Program-made: the position numbers and the translations under genes | The notes under the pieces: model-generated | Database searches by the model: none | Seen by the model: only the letters and a program-made list of their open reading frames with translations | What the model was told of the DNA's origin: nothing | Shown: positions 11,818 through 22,474 of the stretch, in pieces | How the letters are laid out: every line of letters starts with the position of its first letter | Numbering within the stretch: the first letter of the stretch is position 1 | From: Phaeotremella fagi | Taxonomy: Eukaryota; Basidiomycota; Tremellomycetes; Tremellales; Phaeotremellaceae | Direction of reading: 5' to 3' | NCBI GenBank assembly: GCA_001599715.1 | Contig: BCHU01000001.1 | Location: 62,001-126,000 of the forward strand | Length of the DNA stretch: 64,000 bases

Positions 11818-13733
11818 ATGTCCACTCTACCTGATATCTCTATACCGCAAGCAAGGAGGATAGTGGTTGATACGACGGGTGCACAGATCGTTCAAGAGGA
11901 ATCACCTCAGGTGAGTAGCTGGTGACAGGATGATAATATCAAGCTGATCATGATATAGACTCGTGATTCTAGAGGAATCTATTTACCCCATTACATAGAG
12001 CCTGTTTCTCATATAGCTATAGACGTGAGTAGCTACTCCACTACCTGAATGAGGATCCAGCTAACCCCTTCCAGATCGGTGGTTCATTAGCTAAAGTCGT
12101 TTACTTCACTCGGTCACCTTTACCACTAGCGAAAACACCACCTGCCTCCCATCCATCTTCCCCCTTCCTAGCTCCATCCACATCAGTCCCAATTCCCCCC
12201 TCAGTCACACCACCCTATTCCGAAACCCTCAACCCCCACTCTCATGCCTTCTTCGATCCATCCCCCATAGAATCCAGAAAACCAGTCGTGAACGGTGCCC
12301 TAACCCCCGGAATCCTAACCACCTCCCCAACCACAACCTTAAAAACTCGTAAAGGAAAGGGATCAAGTTCGTTCAGCTCCCATCCATCACTTCGACGTTC
12401 GTCAGTTCCACCACCCCTTCCAGGTGGACTACTGAATTTCGCAAGATTCGAAACGGAGAATATCGATGATCTGATAGAATTCTTACAAGAACTTATAACG
12501 ACTTCGGCGAAAGCTAACAGAGTCTCTGTGGAACGGATGAAACAAACTGTTAAAGTTATGGCGACTGGTGGAGGAGCTCATTTGTTCTATGACAGGTTGG
12601 TCTCAGAAGTTGGGGTTGAGGTTAGGAAGGAGGAAGAATTGGAATGTCTGATAACTGGATTGGGGTTCGTTGCTAGAGTCCCTGAAGAGGTTTTCTGGTT
12701 CTCTGAAGAACTGGTATACAAAGTTTCGCATCGTGATCCCACAGTGAATATCCCTATTACCATCCCGGCATCGGAATTACCCCGTCCATCACCAACACCA
12801 CCAGCTTATCAGGTTACGTTCGCCCCTACTGAAACTGCAGATTCCACACCCCATTTCCCTTGTTTGGTGGTGAACATCGGGAGTGGGGTCAGTATAGTCA
12901 AAGTAGACGAGGATGGGAGTTTTGAACGTGTCAGTGGAACTTCACTTGGTGGAGGGACTTTATGGGGTTTACTAAGTCTTTTAACAGACGCAAGGAGTTT
13001 TGACGGTATCTATCAATTTTTTCTTGAATCTGAAAGAAAATAAAACTAATCAAAAACCTAGAAATGTTACTACTCTCCGAATCAGGTGATAACTCAGCAG
13101 TCGACATGTTAGTAGGCGATATCTACGGTACCGATTCAGGTCAAAGGATAGGTTTGAAATCGTCAACCATAGCTTCGAGTTTCGGGAAGGTGTTTAGGAA
13201 AGGTGCAGATCCGACCGAGAGGAAGAAGGCTTTCAAACAGGAAGACGTGGCTAGGAGTTTGCTCTATGCGATCAGTAACAATATTGGTCATGTTGCGTAG
13301 GTTGCCTTGTTATTTTGGTTTTTTTGGGGAGCATGTACTGATTTTGCGATAGGTATATGAACGCGGCTAAATACGGTTTGGATAGGGTGTTCTTTGGAGG
13401 TTGTTTCATTAGAGGTGAGTCGTTATATCATCTGGTCATAGCCATGAACAACACTGAAAAGAATTCATATAGGTCACGCAGCAACCATCTCCACCCTCTC
13501 GTACGCTATCAGATTCTGGTCAAAGGGAACGATGCGAGCCTGTTTCCTGCGACATGAAGGGTTTTTGTAAGTCAGCTTCGTCTTTGACTTCGTCCGGAAA
13601 ACGTAGCTGATAGATCGATAGGGGAGCTATTGGAGCTTGGATCAAGAATGTTGAACCTGCTTCAACTGATCATCCTGTTTTTGACGATTTACCTAAGATC
13701 GGTGAATTGAGTATTGACGAGACGAAGGTGTAG
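11818..13733 (+). CDS. CAB1: Pantothenate kinase (type II, eukaryotic)
   Basis: Catalyses ATP-dependent phosphorylation of pantothenate, the first committed step of CoA synthesis, in the cytosol. Short introns separate at least six exons. The N-terminal exons end in HIAID|IGGSLAKVVYF, the phosphate-binding start of the acetate/sugar kinase fold. The central exon carries VMATGGGAHLFYD and VVNIGSGVSIVKVD...SGTSLGGGTLWGL, hallmark glycine loops of this family. Later exons read LVGDIYGTDSGQRIGL, YAISNNIGHVAY and VFFGGCFIRG, also typical. An intron at about 12995-13060 separates SLLTDARSFD from the LLSESGDN exon. A Pro/Ser-rich insertion (about 12120-12420) between the first kinase motif and the rest is longer than in yeast. 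Stop at 13731-13733; it converges on the E2 gene with only ~150 bp between stops. Confidence 0.92.
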
Positions 13734-13886
13734 ATAGGATAGTTGTATCAATCAAAATCGAGTTGGAAGTCAACATTTATTAGTTCATAGATCCAATCAC
13801 ATGCATGTGCATACATCATCACGTTGATCATGGTATAATTGCATAAAACACAAAATATTTTCTCAGCATCCCTCCTCAAACTCCAA

Positions 13887-15865
13887 TCAAAGCATAAAAG
13901 TCAAAGGTTGTTCCAAATAATCCTTGAAAGCCTTCAACCATCTAGCCCCAACAGCACCATCAACAGTACGATGATCAGAACTAAGCGTAGCCTTCATAAC
14001 CTGAACCTCCTTGAATCCTTTCTCACTACCAACATCAATCTCCAATTTAGAACTAGTCTTGCCGATAGCGAGAATACATGATTGAGGTGGATTGATGATA
14101 GCGGTGAAATTGTCTATGCCGAACATACCGAGATTGGAGATTGTGAATGTTCCACCTTGGTATTCTTCTGGTTTCAGTTTACCGTCACGAGCTTTGGCGG
14201 CTAGGGCTTTGGTTTCTGTTGAGATTGAGGTTAGACCGCGGGATCCGGCGTCTTTGATTATGGGCGTGATGAGTCCGTTGGGGGTGGCTACTGCTACGCA
14301 GATATCGGCTTTTTTGTAACTGAGTGAATGCGAGTTAGTGGTGCTACGTTTCTAATAGAGAACTTGAAAACACCACACTCACGTTCTGATGGTTTCTCCT
14401 AACCAGGCTGAGTTGGCTTCTGGGACCTCGGCGAGGGCGAGGGCGGAAGCTTTGACAACTGAGAGGTGTTAGTGGAAGATGACCAATGAGACTGGATATG
14501 ACTCACTGAAATCGTTAACTGATAATTTAGATTTACCCTCGCTAGCTTTGTTGAAGAGTTCACGGAGTTTAAGAACGCGGTCTGAGTGAGTTAGCGCGGA
14601 ATAACATGTTAGATGAGGTGAGTCAAAGGAAAAGAAGTAGCTAGTAGCCATACTAGCTACCTAAGCTCCTTCTCCACCACCTCCCCAACTCACCCATGTT
14701 AACCTCAACAGTCAAGTAGTAATGTGGTAAAGTTTGTTTAGATTCAGTGAGTCTTTTACCGATCGTTCTGCGCATGTTGGAAATTGGGACATCCTCGTAA
14801 TCGGCTGAAGTTGCTGGGGCTGGTTTGCCTGGGACGGCTGTTGCGCCTGATGTTGGGGTTGTTGCGGCTGATGAGGATGATGGTTTGAATTTCTCGATAT
14901 CGGCCTGGTATTCGTCAGTGTTAGTCCAATTTTGGGAAAAGAGAATGGGTTGTCGCCGTCAACACCATTGTTTTTACTGAATCAACCCAAACCCTGACCC
15001 ACCTTGACAATCCTTCCCTCAGGTCCACTACCTTTAACATCACCCAAAGGAATACCCTTCTCCAAAGCCAACTTCCTAGCGAGCGGACTAGCGAAGAATT
15101 TAGGTCTATCAGCACCTAATTCAGGAGCTTTCTGACCCTCAGTTCCAGCGTTACCACTTCCATAACTCTTCTCGTCGGAGGGTGTACCCAAAGCAGAGGT
15201 CGTTTCTGGTTTAGAAGATGATTCGGCTGGTTTGGATTCCTCTTTAGCTGGGGTTGAGGCTGGGGCGGGGGCGGATTCGGATTCGGAGGCGAGGGCGTCG
15301 GCTTTGGAGAGATCGTCTCCTTCTTCACCGATGATTGCGATTGGGGTACCGACTTGGATGGTTTTGGCACCGTCGTTGTGCTATGTGGATGTTAGTATAG
15401 GATGACAGATGAGGTCAAGAAGGATAATAGATATGGAGCGGTATCCCATCTCCAGAGGCGAGCTCCCACACCAACCCATCTCTCCCATTTGACCTTTAAC
15501 TCACAATGATCTTGGCCAAAACACCATCATCTTGAGCTTCAACGTCGATAGTAGCTTTATCCGTCTCGATCTCGACTAAAACATCACCAGCAGCGAATGT
15601 GTCTCCCTCTTTCAATTTCCAGGATGCGATACCACCTTCTGTCATTGTTGGTGACATGGCTGGCATCTGGAATTTCGTGAGTGCAGAGTTGGGAGCTGAT
15701 GTTCGGAGAGCTATATGGTAGTGCCAGATATAGGTGAAGGAGAGAAGTTGATCGTTAACATTCACACTCTCCACATTGTCGATTTTTTCACTTACCCCTC
15801 GAAGCTACGACTTGGGATCTAAGTCCGACGACCTGACGCTTGGCGACTTGAGCGAAGGACATCAT
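13887..15865 (-). CDS. LAT1: Pyruvate dehydrogenase E2, dihydrolipoamide acetyltransferase
   Basis: Mitochondrial E2 of the pyruvate dehydrogenase complex, which transfers the acetyl group from lipoyl to CoA. The start at 15865 ([18 protein letters not shown]) gives an Arg-rich presequence; an in-frame start at 15988 would add a less presequence-like leader. The lipoyl domain contains [18 protein letters not shown] and the lipoylation motif [12 protein letters not shown] Pro/Ala/Ser linker, the E3/E1-binding domain ([16 protein letters not shown]...[10 protein letters not shown]) and the acyltransferase domain follow. The active-site motif SSDHRTVDG is near the C-terminus (about 13950). Several short introns interrupt the catalytic domain (for example near 14330-14380 and 14640-14700). 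The exon near 14650-14770 is hard to place exactly. Confidence 0.93.
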
Positions 15866-16112
15866 TGTGGATGTAGATGTAGATGTGGGTATGGATAAGA
15901 AGAAGAAGAGAATGAAGATGTAAGAAATGTAAGAAATTCGTATCTTGAACTGGCTGCTGAAATTGTGGTATGATGGGGCGGAATCCAATCAAGAAACCCG
16001 TTTCCGAGTGTGCCACATACACGGAGTTATGAAATGCCGATACAATGGTGGAGGTCGTCCATCCTAATCTCTTGAATAACAAATTTATTTTTGCTTTCTT
16101 ACATATATCGAA
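15866..16112. promoter_or_regulatory. Shared divergent promoter region
   Basis: Only 247 bp separate the E2 start codon (minus) from the Csl4 start codon (plus), so both promoters must lie here. No specific factor site is identified. Pyrimidine-rich stretches and microsatellite-like GA/CT tracts occur at about 15870-15920. Confidence 0.6.
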
Positions 16113-17027
16113 ATGAGTTCTGTATTGTTACCTGGCCAACCATTACCTTCAAATCTCACTTTACCACCTCTACCACAATGTGGTGCTGGGTGTTATGAAC
16201 TTGGTGGAAGGATCTTAGCTAGTGTGGTTGGTAAACCGAGGAGGGATGGGGCGGTCAGTGTAGCTACCTCAGAAACTTCCAGCAAGTAGCTAACTCTGGT
16301 ATTGTAGGTTGTCAGCGTCGTAGGTAAAGAGGAGGCACCATCAGTGCCAGATATTGGAACGACGGTAAGCTATCCGATTCTCATTGAAGAGGTTCTAAAA
16401 CAGCTTTCATTTAGGTCATCGGAACGGTAAATAAGATACCTCTTGTAGCCTGAGACCCCATCTGACAACTCCATTAGATATCCCGTCTCGCACCTCAACA
16501 AGCTCATCTGATAATATCCATCGTCAACAACAGACCAGTTCCAGAATCAAGCGAAGAGTATGTAGGTGTGATCAGGATAGGCGATATCCGGTAAGCTATC
16601 ATTTCATTGTGTTTGATGAGAAAGCTTACATCTTTTGGTAGATTAACTGAAAGAGATAAAATAAAAATGAATGAATGTTTCCGACTTGGTGATATAGTAA
16701 AAGCGAAAGTTGTAGGTCAAACCTATCAGCTGATGAACGAACTATCAGAATAAGCTGACCATGTTGACCAACAGCTATCGCTGGGTGATGCGAGGAGTTA
16801 CTACCTCTCAACGGCAGCCAATGAACTGGGTGTAGTCTGCGCGACTTCGGAACAAGGTTAGTGTTATTCATCGATTGCTACCGGCTGTAGTTGGAGGATA
16901 GTAAATAATGGTACCATCCTAACTTCTGTTTAGGCAATTCTCTCTTACCCATCTCTTATCAAGAAATGGAAGATTCAGTTACTGGGACGACGGAAAGAAG
17001 GAAAGTTGCTAAGCCAGAGGGTATTTA
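16113..17027 (+). CDS. CSL4: Exosome complex component Csl4
   Basis: A cap subunit of the RNA exosome (nuclear and cytoplasmic 3'-5' RNA decay and processing). The N-terminal domain reads LPGQPLPSN...CGAGCYELGGRILASVVG, the S1-like domain follows (ISRLAPQQAHLIISIV, YVGVIRIGDIR), and the C-terminal part is LSLGDARSYYLSTAANELGVV, all characteristic of Csl4. The gene has at least seven short exons. One is a 12-nt micro-exon (16415-16426) encoding VIGT, bounded by ttag and gtaa; it is needed to keep frame between DIGTT and ISRLAPQ. The final exon ends at the stop 17025-17027. Confidence 0.88.
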
Positions 17028-17566
17028 GATAATGTAGGTATGGATCAGTTAGTAACGTTGAACCATTGAACACTGACAACTGATTCATATTCAGATGTAG
17101 CATAACTGAATGTAATTGTAATTTGAGCCGTTACAAGAATTTTGTCGTTAATGTTTTCCTCCCAACCACATTAAATACTGGATTTACGCGGAACAATGCA
17201 GCTAGCACAGGTAGATAAACAGTCATTCCACGATAGTATCGGATTACACGAATATGGAATCGGGTCGAGGATGCCTTCTACTAACATCGACATTGCCGGT
17301 GCGATCGCTCCGTTGTTCATCGTGCCACATTCTTTGACCTCATTACTCCACAAATATCTGTACAACGAAGGCAACGAAAATGCTAGAATGTCTACGAAGA
17401 TTGGATCCTTTGTCACCCATCGAGTCGATTTTATGACATCAACGGTAATCCTTTCATTGACGTCTTCCATTTCTTGGACAGCTTACACTGATATACAGCA
17501 GTACTAATTCCCACTCGATTATTCTTTTTCAACCAACTCAACCAACAACTATCAGTTACGTCTACG
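17028..17566. other. Intergenic region before the Cys-patterned gene array
   Basis: About 540 bases. Overlapping open frames on both strands at 17171-17507 mirror each other and have no recognisable protein pattern, so I treat them as chance. The last ~50 bases before 17567 contain the CAACTCAACCAACAACTATCA-type leader that recurs before the next two copies. Confidence 0.5.
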
Positions 17567-18199
17567 ATGTACAGTCCCAACAAAGACGATTCCAACGCCA
17601 CCATCACCAAACTCAAACTCAACAACCAAATCTGGTCAAACAAAACCTACACATGTGCGTGTCAAGACCAACCTTGGTGCCCACCTGCTGCACCTGGAAG
17701 ACTTCACTTCTTAAACTCAACGGAGACAATCTACGATATCGACCCTCAACTCAAATCCACCAGTTCTTTGAAATCAAATTTGGTCTCAGAGTTCTGTTTA
17801 GCTAAGGCTCTCAAATCAGGTCACATGATCTGCACAGATCCAGAGAAACAAGAATGGGTTGAACATCTCAAGAGTACAGATCACTATTCAACAATCCGTG
17901 ATTTTGTCGGTGGAAACTTAGAAGGCAGAAGAATCAACGCAGAGTCACTCTCAACAATCATTCCCGACGTAAAGTATCTGGAATGCATCAACCCCGATCA
18001 ACAATGTCCAGAAGACACCCATATCTCAACACAATATCCTCATACCTATTATGTTCATAAGGAGGTTAAACATCATTCTTCTATGTTCAAAAAGAAGACA
18101 ACAACCGAAGAAGCCTACTGCTGTTTAAAGAGCATGATGAGAATGAAGGAAAGCGGGAAAGCTGTTGTTTTGGAGGGGGATTATACCGAGGATAAATAA
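17567..18199 (+). CDS. Cys-patterned array protein 1 (unknown function)
   Basis: An intronless 210-residue protein, the first of five head-to-tail relatives. It has no signal peptide and no transmembrane helix. Conserved elements, in order: DDSNATITK near residue 6, W..K(S/T)YTCAC at about 26-36 followed by PW, KSNL(V/I)S..CLA(K/R) mid-protein, ECINPD..CP at about 140-150, and YCC..SMMRM.ESG near residue 185, with an acidic end (EDK). The regular cysteine placement in a presumably cytosolic protein suggests metal binding or a redox fold, but no known domain is recognised. Copies 1-3 are closest to one another. Confidence 0.75.
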   Translation: MYSPNKDDSNATITKLKLNNQIWSNKTYTCACQDQPWCPPAAPGRLHFLNSTETIYDIDPQLKSTSSLKSNLVSEFCLAKALKSGHMICTDPEKQEWVEHLKSTDHYSTIRDFVGGNLEGRRINAESLSTIIPDVKYLECINPDQQCPEDTHISTQYPHTYYVHKEVKHHSSMFKKKTTTEEAYCCLKSMMRMKESGKAVVLEGDYTEDK

Positions 18200-18353
18200 G
18201 CTTCTATCGTGGTAAATGCATCGTCTACTTGTGGCTCATGTGCACCTCCCTTGTTGGCTCACTCTTTGTGGAGTAGATTGCATGTATTTGAACACAGACG
18301 TTCTCCAAGTGGCAAGCTGACCCTACTGTACAACCTTTGATACCTATCAACCC

Positions 18354-18472
18354 CCCTTTCATTGTTGCCTTCCATTTTTCTTATCATGGACGCTTGATTT
18401 ACTAGACAGCGCTATTAGTTCTCTCAACTTGTCTTCAACCAACTCAACCAGAAATTATCGATATCACTCACA
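18354..18472 (+). repeat. Duplicated 5' leader of array gene 2
   Basis: A ~120-bp block (cccctttcattgttgcctt... through acttgtcttcaaccaactcaacca) repeated almost unchanged at 19319-19443 before gene 3. Both end just before the start codon, so the promoter and leader were copied with the gene. Confidence 0.7.
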
Positions 18473-19096
18473 ATGAGTATTCATGAGAAAGATGATTCCA
18501 ACGCTACCATCACCAACATCTCTCTCTTCAACAAGACTTGGGTCCATAAATCCTACACTTGTGCGTGTTCAGGGCATCCTTGGGTCGCACCAGCTGCACG
18601 AGATGGACTTCACTTCTTAAGTTTGTGGGAGACAATCCTCGATATTGACTCTCACTTCAAATCCTCCAGTCCTTTAAAATCAAATTTGATCTCAATCTAC
18701 TGCCTAGCAAGAGGTTTCAACGCAGGTAGTATGATCTCTACCGATCCCGAATTGCAAGAACAACTCGAACCACTCAAAAGTGATAGTGTATACAATCTGA
18801 TTCCAGACTTTCTCAGTGAAAATTTCAATGTCAGAACACTCAATTCAGATTATTTATTGTTCGATACACCCAAAGAGTCTCCAGAATGTATCAACCCCGA
18901 TCAACAATGTCCAGATTATCTTCATATCCGAACAGAGGATCGTGAAAGTCACTATGCCCATGAGGTCAGGAAGGAGCATTCTACATTTGGGATACAAAGA
19001 TCAGTAAAGAAGCTTTACTGCTGCATATCAAGCATGAACAGAATGAGAGAGAGTGGGCGGGCTAGTGTGTTGGAGGATTCTGCTGAGGATAAATAG
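18473..19096 (+). CDS. Cys-patterned array protein 2 (unknown function)
   Basis: An intronless 207-residue paralog of its neighbours. Shared blocks are DDSNATITN, W..KSYTCACSGHPW, ILDIDSHFKS, LKSNLISIYCLAR, ECINPDQQCPDYLHI, and YCCISSMNRMRESGRASVLE, ending EDK. It starts 906 bp after the start of copy 1 and 971 bp before copy 3, so the duplication unit includes flanking DNA. The 3' flank (about 19200-19250) also resembles the flanks of copies 1 and 3. Confidence 0.75.
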   Translation: MSIHEKDDSNATITNISLFNKTWVHKSYTCACSGHPWVAPAARDGLHFLSLWETILDIDSHFKSSSPLKSNLISIYCLARGFNAGSMISTDPELQEQLEPLKSDSVYNLIPDFLSENFNVRTLNSDYLLFDTPKESPECINPDQQCPDYLHIRTEDRESHYAHEVRKEHSTFGIQRSVKKLYCCISSMNRMRESGRASVLEDSAEDK

Positions 19097-19318
19097 TCTC
19101 TATCATGATAATGTATTGTATGCTTGTGGCTCATATACCGTATAGTACATCTTCTTTGGTGGCAAACTCTGGAGTCTCTCATTATCGAATCAGTATAATT
19201 TTGAACGCAGATGTTTCCAATTGGCAAGCTGCGCTTACATCCTTTGAGTGGCACACCCTGTCGTTTTTCACCAAAAGGGAAAAGAGCGTCTACGGAAGAC
19301 CATACCATGAATGGTGAG

Positions 19319-19443
19319 CCCCTTTCATTGTTGCCTTCCACTTTTCTTATCTTCGACAGCGCACTTACCTAGACAGCGCTAATAATCCTAAACTTGTCTT
19401 CAGACAACTCAACCAACAACCATCAATTTCAATATCAATTACC
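19319..19443 (+). repeat. Duplicated 5' leader of array gene 3
   Basis: Counterpart of the block at 18354-18472, sharing the cctttcattgttgccttcca element, the gacagcgcta motif and the CAACTCAACCA leader immediately before the ATG. Confidence 0.7.
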
Positions 19444-20100
19444 ATGACTAATCACGACAAAGATGATTCCAACGCCGTCATCCGCAAAGTCTCTCTCAAC
19501 AACAAAACCTGGATCACCAAATCCTACGCTTGTGCATGCCAAGGGCAACCTTGGGCCACACATGTGATCCCTCATTGCTTGGCTAAGTGGAGAAGAATTG
19601 TAGATATCAACTCTAACTTCAAATCCACTCACCCAACCACTCCTTTCAAATCAAATTTGATCTCTGTCAATTGCTTGGCCAGCGCTCTTGAGTCAAATGA
19701 CATGATTTGTACAGATCCAGAAAAACAAAAAGCAATCGAAAAAAACAAGAAAAGTGTTGAACATTCATTTCGATTGATCACTGATTTTCTTTACGAAAAT
19801 TACACAACAAGAGGAATCAATGCAGATTCATGCTCCTCACTCACGACCTACGCAGAATATTTAGAATGTATCAATCCAGATGGAAAATGTCCAAATGCGA
19901 GTCATATCACAGCGGAATCTACGGAGAATTATTGGGTTCATGAGGTTAGTAAGGAGCATTCCATATTTGGAAAAATAATCCCGGCAAAGAAGCTCTACTG
20001 CTGTTCAACGAGTATGAGTAGAATGATGGAAAGTAAGAGGAAAATAAAGAAAAGAGGGGAAGCTGCTGTTTTGGAGGAGGTTTCTACTGAAGATGAATAG
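19444..20100 (+). CDS. Cys-patterned array protein 3 (unknown function)
   Basis: An intronless 218-residue paralog. It keeps DDSNAVIRK, W..KSYACACQGQPW, IVDINSNFKS, FKSNLISVNCLAS, ECINPDGKCPNASHI and YCCSTSMSRMMES. Compared with copies 1 and 2 it has a Lys-rich insertion near the C-terminus (KRKIKKRGEA) and ends EDE. Flanking sequence on both sides matches the other copies. Confidence 0.75.
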   Translation: MTNHDKDDSNAVIRKVSLNNKTWITKSYACACQGQPWATHVIPHCLAKWRRIVDINSNFKSTHPTTPFKSNLISVNCLASALESNDMICTDPEKQKAIEKNKKSVEHSFRLITDFLYENYTTRGINADSCSSLTTYAEYLECINPDGKCPNASHITAESTENYWVHEVSKEHSIFGKIIPAKKLYCCSTSMSRMMESKRKIKKRGEAAVLEEVSTEDE

Positions 20101-20413
20101 TCGCTATCGTGGTAAATGCATCGTATTTGTAGCTCTTGTGCATTCCCTCAGTAGCTCGAAGCTTTTGTGGAGTATCTTCTCATTATTCAGTACGGATGTA
20201 AACAGCTTGGACGCAGACCTTTTGGACATGTAAGCTGTCTCTACATCCTTTGACGAGCTCATTTTTTGCCTTCCCCCGAGAGCAGCTTCTTTAGAGGACC
20301 ATACTGTAGTTCTGGAAGAAATGTCTAGAAATAAGTTGTCTCCCAGGTTTTGTTTGAATTTCAACAAAATACATCTTTTTGCCAAAACGATCGACCACTA
20401 AGTACAAGTCCCA

Positions 20414-21013
20414 ATGTCGTTCAATCCAATCACCCCGACAAGTACAACATTCCAGAGATCCTCCATTGATCCAACACAATTCACAAGAGTCTTTTACGAC
20501 AATCGTGAATGGACTAGAATTCAACAACAACATGAATGTTTATGTTCAATCGAAAACGGATTCGGATTATCGTTGGTACCGCACTACATCAAACCTGATG
20601 AAGAAGTCATCAAAACTTCTAGAGGTGTCATCACAGCGGATTGTTTAACAAACGCGATCCACCAGTTTAAATTTTTCGACGACGACAAACGAAACGATAT
20701 CGATAAACTCAACATGATCAAAAGATTGTCCAAAGGCGATGCTCTGAAAGACGTCCTTCTAGATCATACGCCACCCTACAGCTTCTCTAGTGCTGGCTTC
20801 AAAAGCAAAAAAAATTGGACAGATACGTTCCCATGTTCGAGTGAACACTGTCATCTCAAACCTATAGTCAAGGAATCACCGTTTTATTGGGAAGGTGGAT
20901 TGAGGAGAGAAGAATACTGTGATAGAATGATGAGATTCTGTGATGCCGAGATGTCTTTGTTAATCACGAATGGGATGGCTCAGATTGTTGAGTATGTAGG
21001 TAATTCTCATTGA
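20414..21013 (+). CDS. Cys-patterned array protein 4, diverged
   Basis: An intronless 199-residue protein with the same layout but weak identity to copies 1-3. The ECLCSIE element replaces TCAC, DCLTNAI replaces CLA, CSSEHCHL lies mid-to-late, and EEYCDRMM replaces the YCC block. It starts 970 bp after copy 3, so it fits the array spacing. The cysteine positions, not overall identity, support membership. Confidence 0.65.
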   Translation: MSFNPITPTSTTFQRSSIDPTQFTRVFYDNREWTRIQQQHECLCSIENGFGLSLVPHYIKPDEEVIKTSRGVITADCLTNAIHQFKFFDDDKRNDIDKLNMIKRLSKGDALKDVLLDHTPPYSFSSAGFKSKKNWTDTFPCSSEHCHLKPIVKESPFYWEGGLRREEYCDRMMRFCDAEMSLLITNGMAQIVEYVGNSH

Positions 21014-21593
21014 GCTCGGGAGGAGGCACACCCACTGGTCCAAGACGTAGATCGACTTTTGGCGGTAGAGAAGCTGGTCATACCAGACATTCATCACGGT
21101 CTTCTGCTACTCAACTCGGTTACTTTGATTATCAGGGTTAGCTCGTCGTATTTTGTGATACGACGTTGTTTAGTGGAAGAAAGTCGTGGTTTCATGTTTG
21201 TACATAGGAGATTAAGATGCAGTATGAAGTTGAAATATTGAAAAGCATCTTTAGAAACTTGGATCAAGCTCGCAGTACCACAAGTTGGTCAATCCCATTT
21301 CCCACGATACCTGGGTCTTCTAAAATAAGAACTTTTCGGGGGACGCAGGGAGCTCACTCGTTTACACCCCCTTCTATTGAACGGAAGACATCACTCCATG
21401 TGGCGCAAATCCCGAAGACCCACTCACAATGCGTAAATTACGTGGGCTAGATCCTTTCACGCTTTCAAAACCATTCTTGCTGCAATCATTCACCGACGAC
21501 AATTATCACAGCCCTTCTTTCTTTAAATAACCCTCAACACCCGGATTTGATCTTTCCAACGTCCACTCAAATTTAATCACTTTAGCGAAAGAA
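21014..21593. other. Intergenic region within the array
   Basis: About 580 bases between array genes 4 and 5. Open frames at 21059-21241 and 21217-21450 show no family pattern. The last ~100 bases form the leader of gene 5. Confidence 0.5.
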
Positions 21594-22232
21594 ATGTCGA
21601 TTCTCCAAGAACCCTTATTTAAACTTGATCCGTCAACGGTCACCAAGGTATCGTACCAAGATAGAGTCTACGATCTCATCGAAAATCTTCATGCATGTGC
21701 ATGTTCAAGTATTAAAGGTTCGACCTCAGAACCCCATTATCTTCAGCCAGAAGATTGGGTCTACCAAATAGACACCGATATAGATGATCACGACAATGAA
21801 GTTCCAGTCTTCATCTCACAAACCTGCTTAATCAAGGGTATGATGAAATCAGAAATCTCTTTTGAGGACTACCATGCCTCGCAAGTCATGTTATTCAACC
21901 TAAACCTATACAGTTCAAACGCAATTAAAGACTGGCAGTTGTACAACACATGTAAAGAGATTTGTTCGAAACAGTTCAAATCTTATCGAGTAGGTCAAAG
22001 AATCAGACGAAACGTTTTCGACAGTTACACCTGTTCCGGTATCAAATGTTGTTCTAGAGTCATTCCACTTGAAGCTTCACATTTTTGGCAAGAAGACGTT
22101 GAGAACAGTATTCATAAACGAAGATATTGCGGTCCCTCGATGGATGAGTTGATTTCTAATAGCAAAACTAAGATTCTTGAGAGTGGCGAATTAAAGGTTA
22201 GACATAACGTTATTGGTATCATGGGAATTTAG
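21594..22232 (+). CDS. Cys-patterned array protein 5, diverged
   Basis: An intronless 212-residue protein. It has HACACSS (the CxC element), QTCLIKGM, a CSGIKCC cluster and RRYCGPSMDEL near the C-terminus, so the element order matches genes 1-4. It is more similar to gene 4 than to genes 1-3. No secretion signal. The C-terminal tail (VIGIMGI) is not shared with the others. Confidence 0.65.
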   Translation: MSILQEPLFKLDPSTVTKVSYQDRVYDLIENLHACACSSIKGSTSEPHYLQPEDWVYQIDTDIDDHDNEVPVFISQTCLIKGMMKSEISFEDYHASQVMLFNLNLYSSNAIKDWQLYNTCKEICSKQFKSYRVGQRIRRNVFDSYTCSGIKCCSRVIPLEASHFWQEDVENSIHKRRYCGPSMDELISNSKTKILESGELKVRHNVIGIMGI

Positions 22233-22327
22233 GGGATTGGAAATAATGATTGAATCGGAATTGGTTTTGGTTTTGGTGTCGGAAGCTGAGCCGTAGCTGG
22301 ATAGGGTACCATTTTGTAGTCCGATTA

Positions 22328-22460
22328 AGTTCGAATCATACGTAGATGAAAGGCCCTTTTTGCGAAGTCTCAACTATGAATCGGATATAATTATTCAAGT
22401 ACTTTCACCATATCTGTTTGAATCTAACGACAAAAACTAAGCTAAGTTGTGCCACTAAGC
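22328..22460. repeat. Direct repeat, copy 1 (133 bp)
   Basis: An imperfect 133-bp unit repeated at 22475-22607 with a 147-bp period. Landmarks common to both: agttcgaa, tacgtagatga, a T-tract then gcgaagtctcaact, gaatcgg, catatc, tctaacga, and a terminal gtgccactaagc. No coding potential. Confidence 0.7.
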
Positions 22461-22474
22461 GGGATTCGTGTAGT

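Noticed and set aside
17171..17507. Paired ORFs on opposite strands near 17.2-17.5 kb
   Set aside because: Mirror-image open frames with no conserved motif and no plausible start context; likely chance.
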